Assembly: GCA_030617565.1 (NCBI GenBank)
Contig: JAUWVE010000076.1
Location: 1-7,370 of the forward strand
Source: Gammaproteobacteria bacterium
GTDB lineage: Bacteria; Pseudomonadota; Gammaproteobacteria; BMS3Bbin11
DNA length: 7,370 nt
Direction of reading: 5' to 3'
How positions within the stretch are numbered: position 1 is the stretch's first letter; the number at the start of each line of letters is the position of its first letter. The position numbers were made by a program, and so were the translations under genes. Shown in pieces: positions 1 through 6,206 of this stretch. Under the pieces are notes generated by a model. That model ran no database searches and was not told where the DNA came from. It saw only the letters and a list, made by a program, of their open reading frames with translations.

Positions 1-113
1 GTCAGAGCACCACTGGCGCCAATCCCTCTACCGGCAACAACAAAGGCCAGTATCATACTGACACCTATTAGTATGCCGGCAAATACCGGAGGCATTTTAC
101 AACGAAGGTTCAT
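1..113 (-). CDS. YeeE/YedE-family sulfur transport protein, N-terminal fragment
   Basis: Reading leftwards from an ATG at 113 gives 37 codons with no stop before the window edge, so only the N-terminus is present. The peptide starts MNLRCKMPPVFAGILIG, forms one hydrophobic helix, and then has AGRGIGASGAL. A first helix followed by G-R/H-G-x-G-A-S-G is characteristic of the YeeE/YedE (sulphur transport, PF04143) membrane proteins, whose studied members import thiosulfate or other sulfur species. An AGAGG ribosome-binding match about 8 nt upstream supports the start at 113; Met7 (codon at 95) is the alternative. It lies 135 bp beyond the prenyltransferase stop, behind a predicted FNR-type promoter. 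The family call rests on motif memory over 37 residues; the transported substrate cannot be told. Confidence 0.72.
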   Translation of the reverse strand, partial: MNLRCKMPPVFAGILIGVSMILAFVVAGRGIGASGAL

Positions 114-182
114 ATCACAGCCTCTATGAGCGAGTGAACTAGACAAATCAGGTGATGAAAAAACCTACTAATCTATTTGACT

Positions 183-188
183 ATTTTA
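183..188 (-). promoter_or_regulatory. Predicted -10 element of an FNR-type promoter
   Basis: On the minus strand this reads TAAAAT, five of six matches to TATAAT. A transcript starting about 7 nt downstream, near 176, would place the centre of the FNR-like box (217.5) at about -41.5, the standard class II activation position. The resulting leader before the YeeE-like ATG would be about 63 nt. The start site is inferred, not observed. Confidence 0.5.
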
Positions 189-210
189 CAGAGAACAACA
201 GGCTATCGTA

Positions 211-224
211 TTGACCCAGATCAA
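211..224 (-). promoter_or_regulatory. FNR/ANR-type operator upstream of the YeeE-like gene
   Basis: The minus strand reads TTGATCTGGGTCAA, a near-perfect match to the FNR/ANR/DNR consensus TTGAT-N4-ATCAA with one substitution in the second half-site. It lies 24 bp past the prenyltransferase stop codon and about 97 bp upstream of the YeeE-like start. The TAAAAT hexamer at 183-188 is spaced as expected for class II activation, which makes chance less likely. The implied regulation is oxygen-dependent (FNR/ANR) or, less likely, nitric-oxide-dependent (DNR); the sequence cannot tell which CRP/FNR-family protein binds. Confidence 0.65.
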
Positions 225-248
225 TATTCTCAAAAACATTGAACGGTA

Positions 249-1130
249 TTAATAGAGAAGTATGGCACCTAGCAGCACTGGAATTAACAACACCATTCCT
301 ACGTTTGCACCCATATAGGGTATTAGTGCCGTGATATTTGAACTGTCTTTACTGACTGCGCGATATACAGGTACTCCAACAGCAATTAGCAGCAGACCAG
401 ACAAACTGTATAACGGCAAAATACCGAGATAAACGGACGCTATCAGTGCCAACGCCGCCAACAGCAAAAAGAGAAGGTACACTAGACTGCCCGGTTTAAA
501 ACCATGCTGAATAAGGATATGCTTCCGTCCTGCCTCACGGTCTGCAGTGACATCAGGAAACTGATTCAGCAGCAACAGATTATTGACCAGAAAAAATGGA
601 ATCAAAGATACCAGGAACACCTCCTTATTATAGGAGCCGGTCAATGCAAAATAGCTGCCGCCCACCATTAAAATACCGAAGCCCAGACCCGGTGATAAAA
701 GACACAGTACGGGGTAGCGATTAATGACTTTTGTATACAGTATGATCAGCACCAACCCTAACAGGCCGGGTAAAAGCAATTCAGATCCCTGCAGATAAAT
801 AAGAACCAGCCCGGATATCACCGTTAGCACAATGGCAACGATGCTAATCCTCAGTGCCAATGGGGCAAGATGCGGATTCTCCGGCAAGGTACCGCTACCT
901 CCGCTGAAAGGAGTGCGTTCAGTCTGTAAATCCAGCCCACTATGAAAGTCCTGGTATTCATTGAGTGCGTTGACACCAATATGTGCAGAAATGGCACCGA
1001 ATAAAATTAGCGATAACAGCCCCCAGTCAATCTCTCCTGTCATAGAAAAGGCCAGGCCTGCAGCAAGAAAGACACAGACAGGTGCCAGCAGCAAAAAAGG
1101 GAGGCGAATGATACCTGCAAGTTCTTTCAT
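249..1130 (-). CDS. UbiA-family prenyltransferase, MenA-like
   Basis: This 293-residue integral membrane protein is almost all hydrophobic, with about nine predicted helices. It carries both aspartate-rich motifs of the UbiA superfamily: NEYQDFHSGLD (Asn57, Asp61, Asp67) after helix 2, and NQFPDVTADREAGRK (Asn189, Asp193, Asp197) after helix 6. These bind Mg2+ and the prenyl diphosphate. The N-D/E-Y-x-D-F/Y-x-x-G-x-D pattern and the D-V-x-x-D-x-x-x-G-R-K loop resemble MenA, which prenylates 1,4-dihydroxy-2-naphthoate in menaquinone synthesis, more than UbiA proper. No other quinone gene is nearby, so the aromatic acceptor is open. Length and motifs look intact. The ATG at 1130 has an AGAGAA ribosome-binding match about 6 nt upstream. 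It lies beyond the hydrogenase terminator and so probably has its own promoter, but I see no convincing one. Confidence 0.85.
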   Translation of the reverse strand: MKELAGIIRLPFLLLAPVCVFLAAGLAFSMTGEIDWGLLSLILFGAISAHIGVNALNEYQDFHSGLDLQTERTPFSGGSGTLPENPHLAPLALRISIVAIVLTVISGLVLIYLQGSELLLPGLLGLVLIILYTKVINRYPVLCLLSPGLGFGILMVGGSYFALTGSYNKEVFLVSLIPFFLVNNLLLLNQFPDVTADREAGRKHILIQHGFKPGSLVYLLFLLLAALALIASVYLGILPLYSLSGLLLIAVGVPVYRAVSKDSSNITALIPYMGANVGMVLLIPVLLGAILLY

Positions 1131-1201
1131 TTTTATTCTCTGGTTACAATTGATAAGCTAAATACAAAATACTGGAGCGAAGTATACCGTATAGATAGTA
1201 C

Positions 1202-1237
1202 AAAAAATGCCTGCCCTCAAAACTGCGGCAGACATTT
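1202..1237 (-). terminator. Rho-independent terminator of the hydrogenase operon
   Basis: On the minus strand, AAATGTCTGCC (1237-1227) pairs with GGCAGGCATTT (1215-1205) across an 11-nt loop. The 11-bp stem has one T-G wobble and a GC-rich top, and the T-run at 1207-1202 gives the U-tract. It lies about 220 bp past the hupE stop, beyond the REP-like pair, and before the prenyltransferase gene. It therefore probably ends the hydrogenase transcript and makes the prenyltransferase a separate unit. The T-run exists only in the minus-strand reading direction, so it is not bidirectional. Confidence 0.8.
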
Positions 1238-1294
1238 ATCAAGGGCTGCTATACCCAATAAAGTTTCTGGGAGCTGTGGAATATCGTGCAAGCC

Positions 1295-1318
1295 CTGTAG
1301 GTTCGAATTCATTCGAAC
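1295..1318 (+). repeat. REP-like hairpin, unit A, with GTAG foot
   Basis: CTGTAG (1295-1300) is followed by a perfect 7-bp hairpin, GTTCGAA / TTCGAAC (1301-1307 and 1312-1318), with loop TTCA. A GTAG tetranucleotide at the 5' foot of a short palindrome is the signature of REP elements mobilised by RAYT (IS200/IS605-related) transposases. Unit B, 43 bp to the right, is the same structure in opposite orientation. Confidence 0.75.
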
Positions 1319-1361
1319 ACAGCGGCGAATACATCCCTGATATCAATAGCTAAAATATTTT

Positions 1362-1385
1362 ATGCGAATGAATTCGCATCTACAG
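1362..1385 (-). repeat. REP-like hairpin, unit B, inverted copy
   Basis: Read on the minus strand this is CTGTAG followed by ATGCGAA-TTCA-TTCGCAT, a perfect 7-bp stem. Compared with unit A, two stem base pairs differ (G-C to A-T, and T-A to G-C), each changed on both arms so that pairing is kept, while the CTGTAG foot and TTCA loop are identical. Confidence 0.75.
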
Positions 1386-1457
1386 ATTCTGTCATCAGGA
1401 CTACGATCTAGACTGACACCTGGATAATACCACGCCTTCAAGTGCGCAAGAGTTTCC

Positions 1458-2051
1458 TTAGTTTGCCAGCAACATCCAGCCGCCTGTGCCGGCAATCAGC
1501 ATACCCGCCACTCTGATAAATAACTGGAATCTTTCAGCCCTTGCAGCACCTGTTTTCACCCCAACACCCATCAATAAAGTGGTGCTGAGGATAAACCCGG
1601 ATACATACCAGAAAGGTGAAGCAGCTATCGGCCATTCTGTGCCGTGCGCGACACCATGGAAGACCGCAAACAGACTGACAACCATCATGCCGATAACCGT
1701 TGGTAGCTTAATCGCGAATACGATAAAAAGACCGAGCAGCAACAATGACACAGCGATGCCATTTTCTATCGGCAGCAAACTGCCCAGGCCCTGTAAGCCC
1801 ATATTCGATCCTATGGCTGAAACCGACATGATAGCGATAAAGACTACTGGTAATGCCCAGCTCGCCTTACCACCCAATCTGCCAGCCCAGAGCCCTACAG
1901 CAAGCATCGCCAGCAGATGGTCCAGACCCAGCAAAGGATGTGATAAGCCTGACATAAAACCATTCTGTGCCAGACCTGTATGTGCTTCGGCGAAGGGTGC
2001 AGCTATCAACAACATCACAAAACCGGTTACTTTCATGATTTTATTCCTCAT
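1458..2051 (-). CDS. hupE: HupE/UreJ-family nickel permease-like membrane protein
   Basis: This 197-residue protein probably imports nickel for the hydrogenase active site. Residues 1-23 look like a signal peptide ending in AEA, leaving a mature N-terminus that begins His24-Thr-Gly, as in known HupE proteins. The family metal-binding motif is HPLLGLDHLLAMLAVGLWA (His38, Asp44, His45), and the second conserved motif is FHGVAHGTE (His132, His136, Glu139). About six hydrophobic segments follow the signal. The ATG at 2051 overlaps the hynL stop as ATGA and has an AGGTG match 8 nt upstream. An in-frame ATG at 2036 (Met6) has a better ribosome-binding match and would give 192 residues; both versions keep the whole signal peptide. 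A longer frame opening at 2117 adds only residues lying inside hynL. It is the last gene of the hydrogenase operon. Confidence 0.93.
   Translation of the reverse strand: MRNKIMKVTGFVMLLIAAPFAEAHTGLAQNGFMSGLSHPLLGLDHLLAMLAVGLWAGRLGGKASWALPVVFIAIMSVSAIGSNMGLQGLGSLLPIENGIAVSLLLLGLFIVFAIKLPTVIGMMVVSLFAVFHGVAHGTEWPIAASPFWYVSGFILSTTLLMGVGVKTGAARAERFQLFIRVAGMLIAGTGGWMLLAN
2045..2049 (-). promoter_or_regulatory. Alternative ribosome-binding site for hupE
   Basis: On the minus strand this reads GAGGA, 8 nt before an in-frame ATG at 2036-2034, and it overlaps the ATGA junction of hynL and hupE. It competes with the weaker AGGTG (2064-2060) that serves the ATG at 2051. Ribosomes could reinitiate at either codon, so the true N-terminus is undecided by five residues. 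Confidence 0.5.
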
Positions 2052-3778
2052 GTCACTTTCACCTGCATAATTTCTTCTCCGTCTGAATCTGTTATATGTA
2101 CCGCACAGGCAATGCACGGATCAAAACTGTGGATGGTTCTTAATATTTCGATTGGCTGTTTTGGGTCATGCAATGTGTGCCCCTGCAATGCCGCTTCGTA
2201 AGGGCCTGCCTGCCCTTCGCTATCTCTGGGACCCGCATTCCAGGTGCTTGGCACCACGCACTGATAGTTGTCAATGATGCCATTCTTGATGACCACCCAA
2301 TGTGCCAGCGCACCACGCGGTGCCTCCATATAACCTACCCCGCGTGCTTCAGATGGCCAGGAAGAAGGCTCCCACAGATTCTCATTGAATGTTTTAGTAT
2401 CACCCGCCTTGATATTCGTTATCAACTCGTTATACCAGTTCTGCATGGCATCAACCATGATCTTGGTTTCCAGTGTACGGGCGGCGGTTCTGCCCAAAGT
2501 GGAGAATAATGCTTCAACCGGTACATCCAGCGTTCTCAGGGTCATCTCCACCAGCTCTTTGGTCTGCTCGTGCCCGGAAGCATACAACATCAGCACCCGT
2601 GCCAGCGGCCCGACCTCCATTGCCTTGCCTTTCCAGCGCGGTGACTTGAGCCAGGAATAACCGTCATCGACATTCAACTGCTCATAGGGGGGCGTTGGGC
2701 CTCCACGGCCTTCATAGTCCAGTTTGGTCTCACCATCATAAGGATGCAGCCCCTGGTCTTTGCCGCCACTGTAGTCATACCAGGAGCTGGAAACGAACTC
2801 CTGAATCTCATCGGCGTTGTTCAGGTCAACGGGGTGTATGGTAGACAAATCCCGGTTAAGTATCACACCGGCTGGAATCATGTAGGAAGACGGGTCAGAC
2901 ATACCTTTTGACGGCAGGTCGCCAAAGCACATGAAATTGCCGACCCCTTCACCCTGACCGGCCCAGTCTTTGTAGAAGCCGGCAATGGCCAGTGTGTCCG
3001 GCACATATACCTGGTCAACAAAGACCATCATCTTATCGATGGCTTCCTGCACCTGGGCGAGTTTCCTGGCGTTGATAGCAGAATCTGAATTCAGATCAAT
3101 TGAAGAAGGCACACCACCCACCAGAAAGTTCGGATGCGGGTTCTTGCCACCGAAGATGGTATGTAATTTGACGACATCACGCTGCCATGCCAGGGCTTCA
3201 AGATAATGCGCAACAGCCATCAAGTTGGCTTCTGCTGGCAACTTGTAGGCCGGGTGGCCCCAGTAACCCTTGGCGAAGATGCCAAGCTGCCCACCCTCAA
3301 CAAAATTCGTGAGCTTTTTCTTCATGTCCGAGAAATAACCCGGTGACGACTTGGGCCAGTGCGGAGACACTGTCTGGGCAAGTTCTGAGGTGGCTTTGGG
3401 GTCTGCACCCAGAGCAGACACGACATCCACCCAGTCCAGTGCATGCAGATGGTAGAAATGCATCACATGATCATGCACATACTGAGCGGCGATCATCAGG
3501 TTGCGGATAATCTGGGCATTCGCCGGGATGGTGTAGTTCAGCGCATTCTCTACCGAGCGTACCGAGGCAATGCCATGCACCAGTGTACACACACCACAGA
3601 TGCGCTGGGCATAGGCCCATGCATCTCGCGGGTCACGCCCTTGCAGTATCAGTTCGATTCCCCGCACCATGGTGCCGGATGAGAAGGCCTGGGCAATTTT
3701 ATCCCCATCCATCTGCGCTTCAATACGTAAATGGCCTTCTATTCTGGTAATCGGATCAACGACAACGCGTTCAGTCAT
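2048..3778 (-). CDS. hynL: [NiFe] hydrogenase large (catalytic) subunit
   Basis: This 576-residue protein carries the Ni-Fe(CN)2CO site where H2 is split. The N-terminal L1 motif is RICGVC (Cys61, Cys64) and the C-terminal L2 motif is DPCIACAVH (Cys555, Cys558, His561), so all four active-site cysteines are present. The conserved ITRIEGH (Arg12, Glu14) and the EAPRGALAHW segment also match the family. Fifteen residues follow His561; maturation should cut after this histidine with a HynD/HyaD-type endopeptidase, which is not in the window. There is no export signal, as expected for a subunit carried out by HynS. The start at 3778 has only a weak GAGAA site 7 nt upstream. The gene lies last among the enzyme subunits and is split from hynS by isp1, isp2 and the small protein gene, the hallmark of Isp-type (group 1e-like) operons. 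Length is normal and it looks intact. Confidence 0.98.
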   Translation of the reverse strand: MTERVVVDPITRIEGHLRIEAQMDGDKIAQAFSSGTMVRGIELILQGRDPRDAWAYAQRICGVCTLVHGIASVRSVENALNYTIPANAQIIRNLMIAAQYVHDHVMHFYHLHALDWVDVVSALGADPKATSELAQTVSPHWPKSSPGYFSDMKKKLTNFVEGGQLGIFAKGYWGHPAYKLPAEANLMAVAHYLEALAWQRDVVKLHTIFGGKNPHPNFLVGGVPSSIDLNSDSAINARKLAQVQEAIDKMMVFVDQVYVPDTLAIAGFYKDWAGQGEGVGNFMCFGDLPSKGMSDPSSYMIPAGVILNRDLSTIHPVDLNNADEIQEFVSSSWYDYSGGKDQGLHPYDGETKLDYEGRGGPTPPYEQLNVDDGYSWLKSPRWKGKAMEVGPLARVLMLYASGHEQTKELVEMTLRTLDVPVEALFSTLGRTAARTLETKIMVDAMQNWYNELITNIKAGDTKTFNENLWEPSSWPSEARGVGYMEAPRGALAHWVVIKNGIIDNYQCVVPSTWNAGPRDSEGQAGPYEAALQGHTLHDPKQPIEILRTIHSFDPCIACAVHITDSDGEEIMQVKVT

Positions 3779-3807
3779 GGTTTAATTCTCATTTTGTCAT
3801 TCAGAAA

Positions 3808-4263
3808 TTAAGCGTTCAGAAAATCATCAAGGATTCGATGCTGCTGTTCGGTTTCCTGCTGCTCCGCAGTCGCATCGCTATCAATTACCGCACAGGTACG
3901 TGCCATACGGCAATGCATAGCAGTCTGCCAGGCTGGATTGCTGCCACCCAGGTCTTTCTCAGGCGTCACGACAGCGCCTGCAGCCCGAGCAACGAAGTAA
4001 CCGGCCTGCATAGCCCAGTCAGCATCGGCCCCGCAACGCGTATAGCAATCCAGTGCCGCACTTTTGGCTGACTTGAAAGCTGAGGCCACCTCATGCTCAC
4101 TGGCATCTGCATCCTGTGCAATCTTGGTGGCAAAATCAATACGTTCGTCATCGCTAAGGTCTCTGACACTCTGGATAAAACGTGCACCCACTGCGCGTTG
4201 CTGAACCAGGCTAAGCCCATCCAGCACCTTTCTGAATTCGCTATCATTGGTAGTTCCAGTCAT
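3808..4263 (-). CDS. Unrecognised four-cysteine protein within the hydrogenase operon
   Basis: I do not recognise this 151-residue protein with certainty. It has no signal peptide or membrane segment, so it should be cytoplasmic. Residues 10-70 look helical and charged. Two short cysteine pairs follow: LDCYTRCGAD (Cys73, Cys77) and MHCRMARTC (Cys118, Cys124), separated by an Ala/Gly-rich stretch (residues 80-100). The C-terminal tail is rich in Glu and Gln. A strong GGAGGGG ribosome-binding site (4279-4273), reaching into the end of isp2, lies 9 nt before the ATG. The gene starts 6 nt after isp2 and ends 29 nt before hynL, so it is co-expressed with the hydrogenase. It could be a maturation or assembly factor, or an accessory electron or metal carrier for Isp2. 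These roles are inferred from position only; coding quality and operon packing make the gene itself secure. Confidence 0.88.
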   Translation of the reverse strand: MTGTTNDSEFRKVLDGLSLVQQRAVGARFIQSVRDLSDDERIDFATKIAQDADASEHEVASAFKSAKSAALDCYTRCGADADWAMQAGYFVARAAGAVVTPEKDLGGSNPAWQTAMHCRMARTCAVIDSDATAEQQETEQQHRILDDFLNA

Positions 4264-4269
4264 TGCTGT

Positions 4270-5547
4270 TTACCCCTCCGTCTTGTTTGTTTCGACCAGG
4301 TGTTCGGCCAGCATTTCAGTCAACCCAACAACAGGGATATCCATATCATTGATCTCGAGACCGTCTTCAAGCTGAATGCGGCAATTGGCACAGGCTGTAA
4401 CCAGAATATCGACATTTATTTCATCCAGCTGGGCTTTTTTGCGATTAAAGGCCTTGATACGGAGTTCATCGGCATCTTCATTGGCGCTCACGCCGCCACC
4501 GGCCCCACAACACCAGTTCATCGTGCCAGCATCCTCCATCTCAACAAAGTTTTTTGCAACCATATTCAACAGTCGTCGTGGTTGTTCGATAACACCGCCC
4601 CGGCGCACTATCTGGCACGGGTCATGGAAGGTCATTTTTGCATTCTCGAAACCTTCTGTCTTCAGTAAACCCTGTTCACGGAGTTCATCCAGCACCTCGA
4701 GAATATGCTTTACCTTGAAATCGAAAGGGCGCCCAATCAGATTGGGCCCGTCCCAGCGGATAGCAGTATATGCATGGCCACATTCAGGGCTGATAACCGT
4801 TGAAACTTTTAGTTTGTCGGCAGCATTAACAATTCGGCTAACCAGTTCCCTGGCAATATCAGAAGAGCCGATCTGAATCCCTGTATTGGTAGCCTCGAAA
4901 GCCTCTGATGAGAGAGTCCAGGTCTTGCCTGCCTGTTTAAATATTTTTGCGATGGCAGATAAATATTCAGGGTAATTCATGATCTCCATAGAGGACATCA
5001 GTACCATGTATTCTGCACCCTCAAGATCAAATGGTATCTCGAACCCAAGTTCTTTTTCTGCGTGCCTGACCTGGGCCTGCAGGGCGGGCAGTTTCACCCC
5101 CATTGGACTGCCGATCTCAATGGCCCGCGTAGCGGCACCGATCAGCCCCTCCGGCGCATTACCGGATGCTGACATCCCTTCGCGCATCTTGCGGATCATA
5201 TAGGCTATATCATTACCCACCGGGCAGACCATGGTACAACGCCCGCACAGGGAACAGGAGTCATAAACAAGACTACGCCATTCCTCCAGCTCTTCATCAG
5301 TTACTACCTTGCTTAATCCCAGCAGCTTTTTTAAACGACCGAGCAGGGTATATTCCTGTTCCCACAGACGCCGCATCGGTTCCAGCTTGTGAATCGGAGT
5401 GTAGACAGGATCTTTCGTTTCGGTATAAAAAAGACAGGCTTCTGCGCACATACCGCAATGAACACAACTGCTGAAGAAAGACGCAACCGGTGCATCAATC
5501 TGTGCTTTCAGGTCATTCAGACCTCGTTCCAGGCTTGCCTCGCTCAT
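4270..5547 (-). CDS. isp2: Isp2, HdrD-like iron-sulfur electron transfer subunit
   Basis: This 425-residue protein resembles heterodisulfide reductase HdrD and DsrK. Two ferredoxin-type [4Fe-4S] motifs occupy the N-terminal quarter: Cys28, 31, 34, 38 and Cys98, 101, 104, 108. The C-terminal half has one complete CCG domain: Cys311 in HDPC, Cys346-Cys347 in WCCGAGGG, and Cys386 and Cys389 in ACANC. The preceding CCG domain (about residues 178-265) is degenerate. Its C-C position reads EAFEATNTG and only Cys256 (SPECGHAY) remains. With no membrane segment, it should sit on the cytoplasmic face against Isp1 and take electrons from it. HdrD relatives use the CCG cluster for disulfide chemistry, but the acceptor of Isp2 is unsettled. 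The ATG at 5547 overlaps the isp1 stop as ATGA, with AAAGGAGT 6 nt upstream. Confidence 0.96.
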   Translation of the reverse strand: MSEASLERGLNDLKAQIDAPVASFFSSCVHCGMCAEACLFYTETKDPVYTPIHKLEPMRRLWEQEYTLLGRLKKLLGLSKVVTDEELEEWRSLVYDSCSLCGRCTMVCPVGNDIAYMIRKMREGMSASGNAPEGLIGAATRAIEIGSPMGVKLPALQAQVRHAEKELGFEIPFDLEGAEYMVLMSSMEIMNYPEYLSAIAKIFKQAGKTWTLSSEAFEATNTGIQIGSSDIARELVSRIVNAADKLKVSTVISPECGHAYTAIRWDGPNLIGRPFDFKVKHILEVLDELREQGLLKTEGFENAKMTFHDPCQIVRRGGVIEQPRRLLNMVAKNFVEMEDAGTMNWCCGAGGGVSANEDADELRIKAFNRKKAQLDEINVDILVTACANCRIQLEDGLEINDMDIPVVGLTEMLAEHLVETNKTEG

Positions 5548-6206
5548 TGTTTTACTCCTTTCTGACCGGCCATATAACCGTTATACCAGCGCGATGTGAA
5601 CAATGTGACAGCATGCGTTAACTTGGTAAACGGAAAGACTACCAGCAGTACACAAATACTCAGGATATGGATACCCAGCAGCCACGTGTAGGGAAAAAAC
5701 AGGTGGTGATAGGCCATGTAACCGGTCAGTAACGGCAGGAAAGTCAATGCCCAGACCACGTAGTCCTGCCCCACAGACAGGAACTTCATCACCGGGTTGG
5801 TGAGACGGTGAAACAATATGGCAAGTAAAGTAATCATCGCAATAACTGTGGCCAGATCAACAATCGCTGTTGGTAGAGCCGGCCAGCCAAAACCGAGAAA
5901 AGATTTAAATAGCTCAATATGCGGCGCCAGCAGGAAAATAGCGGTAAACAAACCAAGATGGAACACCCAACCTGAAATATGCGTGAACATGGTACGCTTC
6001 GTAGTGTAGGTATCGACGCCGCCAGAGCGTGTGATTATGGTACGAAAACCTTCCTTGACCCCGGAGCTGCGCAGTTCAGCCAGATTTTTCTTGCGGCCCA
6101 ACATGAAAATTTCGAACATTCTCAGCGTCATACCAAAGACGAAGATGATCGAGGCTATTGCCAGTCCAGGGCCTCTCACCCAAAGCAGGAAATCTACAGA
6201 ATTCAC
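5544..6206 (-). CDS. isp1: Isp1, NarI/DsrM-like membrane cytochrome b subunit
   Basis: This 220-residue protein has five predicted membrane helices (about residues 12-34, 79-95, 113-133, 148-168 and 175-193), the NarI-type plan for a dihaem cytochrome b. Candidate axial haem ligands are His83 and His96 around helix 2, with His167/168 and His180 in helices 4 and 5; which pairs bind haem needs alignment. Its role is to carry electrons from the periplasmic HynL-HynS pair across the membrane to Isp2. The start codon is GTG at 6206, overlapping the hynS stop as GTGA, and AAAGGAGA lies 6 nt upstream. The next gene, isp2, overlaps it by 4 bp, so the three proteins are translationally coupled. Size agrees with known Isp1 proteins and nothing looks broken. 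Confidence 0.95.
   Translation of the reverse strand: MNSVDFLLWVRGPGLAIASIIFVFGMTLRMFEIFMLGRKKNLAELRSSGVKEGFRTIITRSGGVDTYTTKRTMFTHISGWVFHLGLFTAIFLLAPHIELFKSFLGFGWPALPTAIVDLATVIAMITLLAILFHRLTNPVMKFLSVGQDYVVWALTFLPLLTGYMAYHHLFFPYTWLLGIHILSICVLLVVFPFTKLTHAVTLFTSRWYNGYMAGQKGVKQ

Larger units (their letters stand above)
1295..1385. repeat. Inverted pair of REP-like units (REPIN/BIME-like)
   Basis: Two units of identical design face each other: CTGTAG + 7-bp stem + TTCA loop, then a 43-bp spacer, then the reverse complement. Their outer 17 nt are also mostly complementary, so the whole element could fold as one larger structure on a single strand. This is the arrangement of REPIN or BIME non-autonomous elements, usually found between genes as here. 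No RAYT transposase gene is in the window, so the mobilising enzyme would have to be elsewhere in the genome. Confidence 0.7.
1131..1457. other. Intergenic region between hupE and the prenyltransferase gene
   Basis: This 327-bp stretch has no convincing reading frame. From the hupE side it holds about 70 bp with no recognised feature, then the inverted pair of REP-like hairpins (1295-1385), a roughly 57-bp unassigned stretch, the intrinsic terminator (1202-1237), and about 70 bp of AT-rich leader before the prenyltransferase start. The leader includes the 11-bp palindrome TATACCGTATA (1183-1193) and a TATACT hexamer, but no -35 element at usable spacing. Confidence 0.7.

Noticed and set aside
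225..250. Possible terminator after the prenyltransferase gene
   Set aside because: The T-rich stretch has only a weak AT stem without a GC core, so a terminator cannot be supported.
1183..1193. TATACCGTATA palindrome and TATACT hexamer as operator or promoter of the prenyltransferase
   Set aside because: No -35 element occurs 15-18 bp upstream and an 11-bp AT-rich palindrome is expected by chance at this length.
1486..2070. Plus-strand 194-codon open frame antisense to hupE
   Set aside because: The minus strand carries the complete HupE motifs and signal peptide; the antisense product shows no coherent membrane or domain pattern.
2052..2117. 22-residue N-terminal extension of HupE
   Set aside because: It lies wholly within the hynL coding end, is arginine-rich in front of a signal peptide, and starts at 2051 or 2036 have ribosome-binding sites.
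3966..4247. 93-codon minus-strand frame inside the four-cysteine protein gene
   Set aside because: It is an offset frame of the 151-residue gene, which has the strong ribosome-binding site and fits the operon spacing.
4093..4668. Plus-strand 191-codon open frame across the small protein gene and isp2
   Set aside because: It lies antisense to two well-supported genes, has no family motif, and its composition is that of a reverse-frame shadow.
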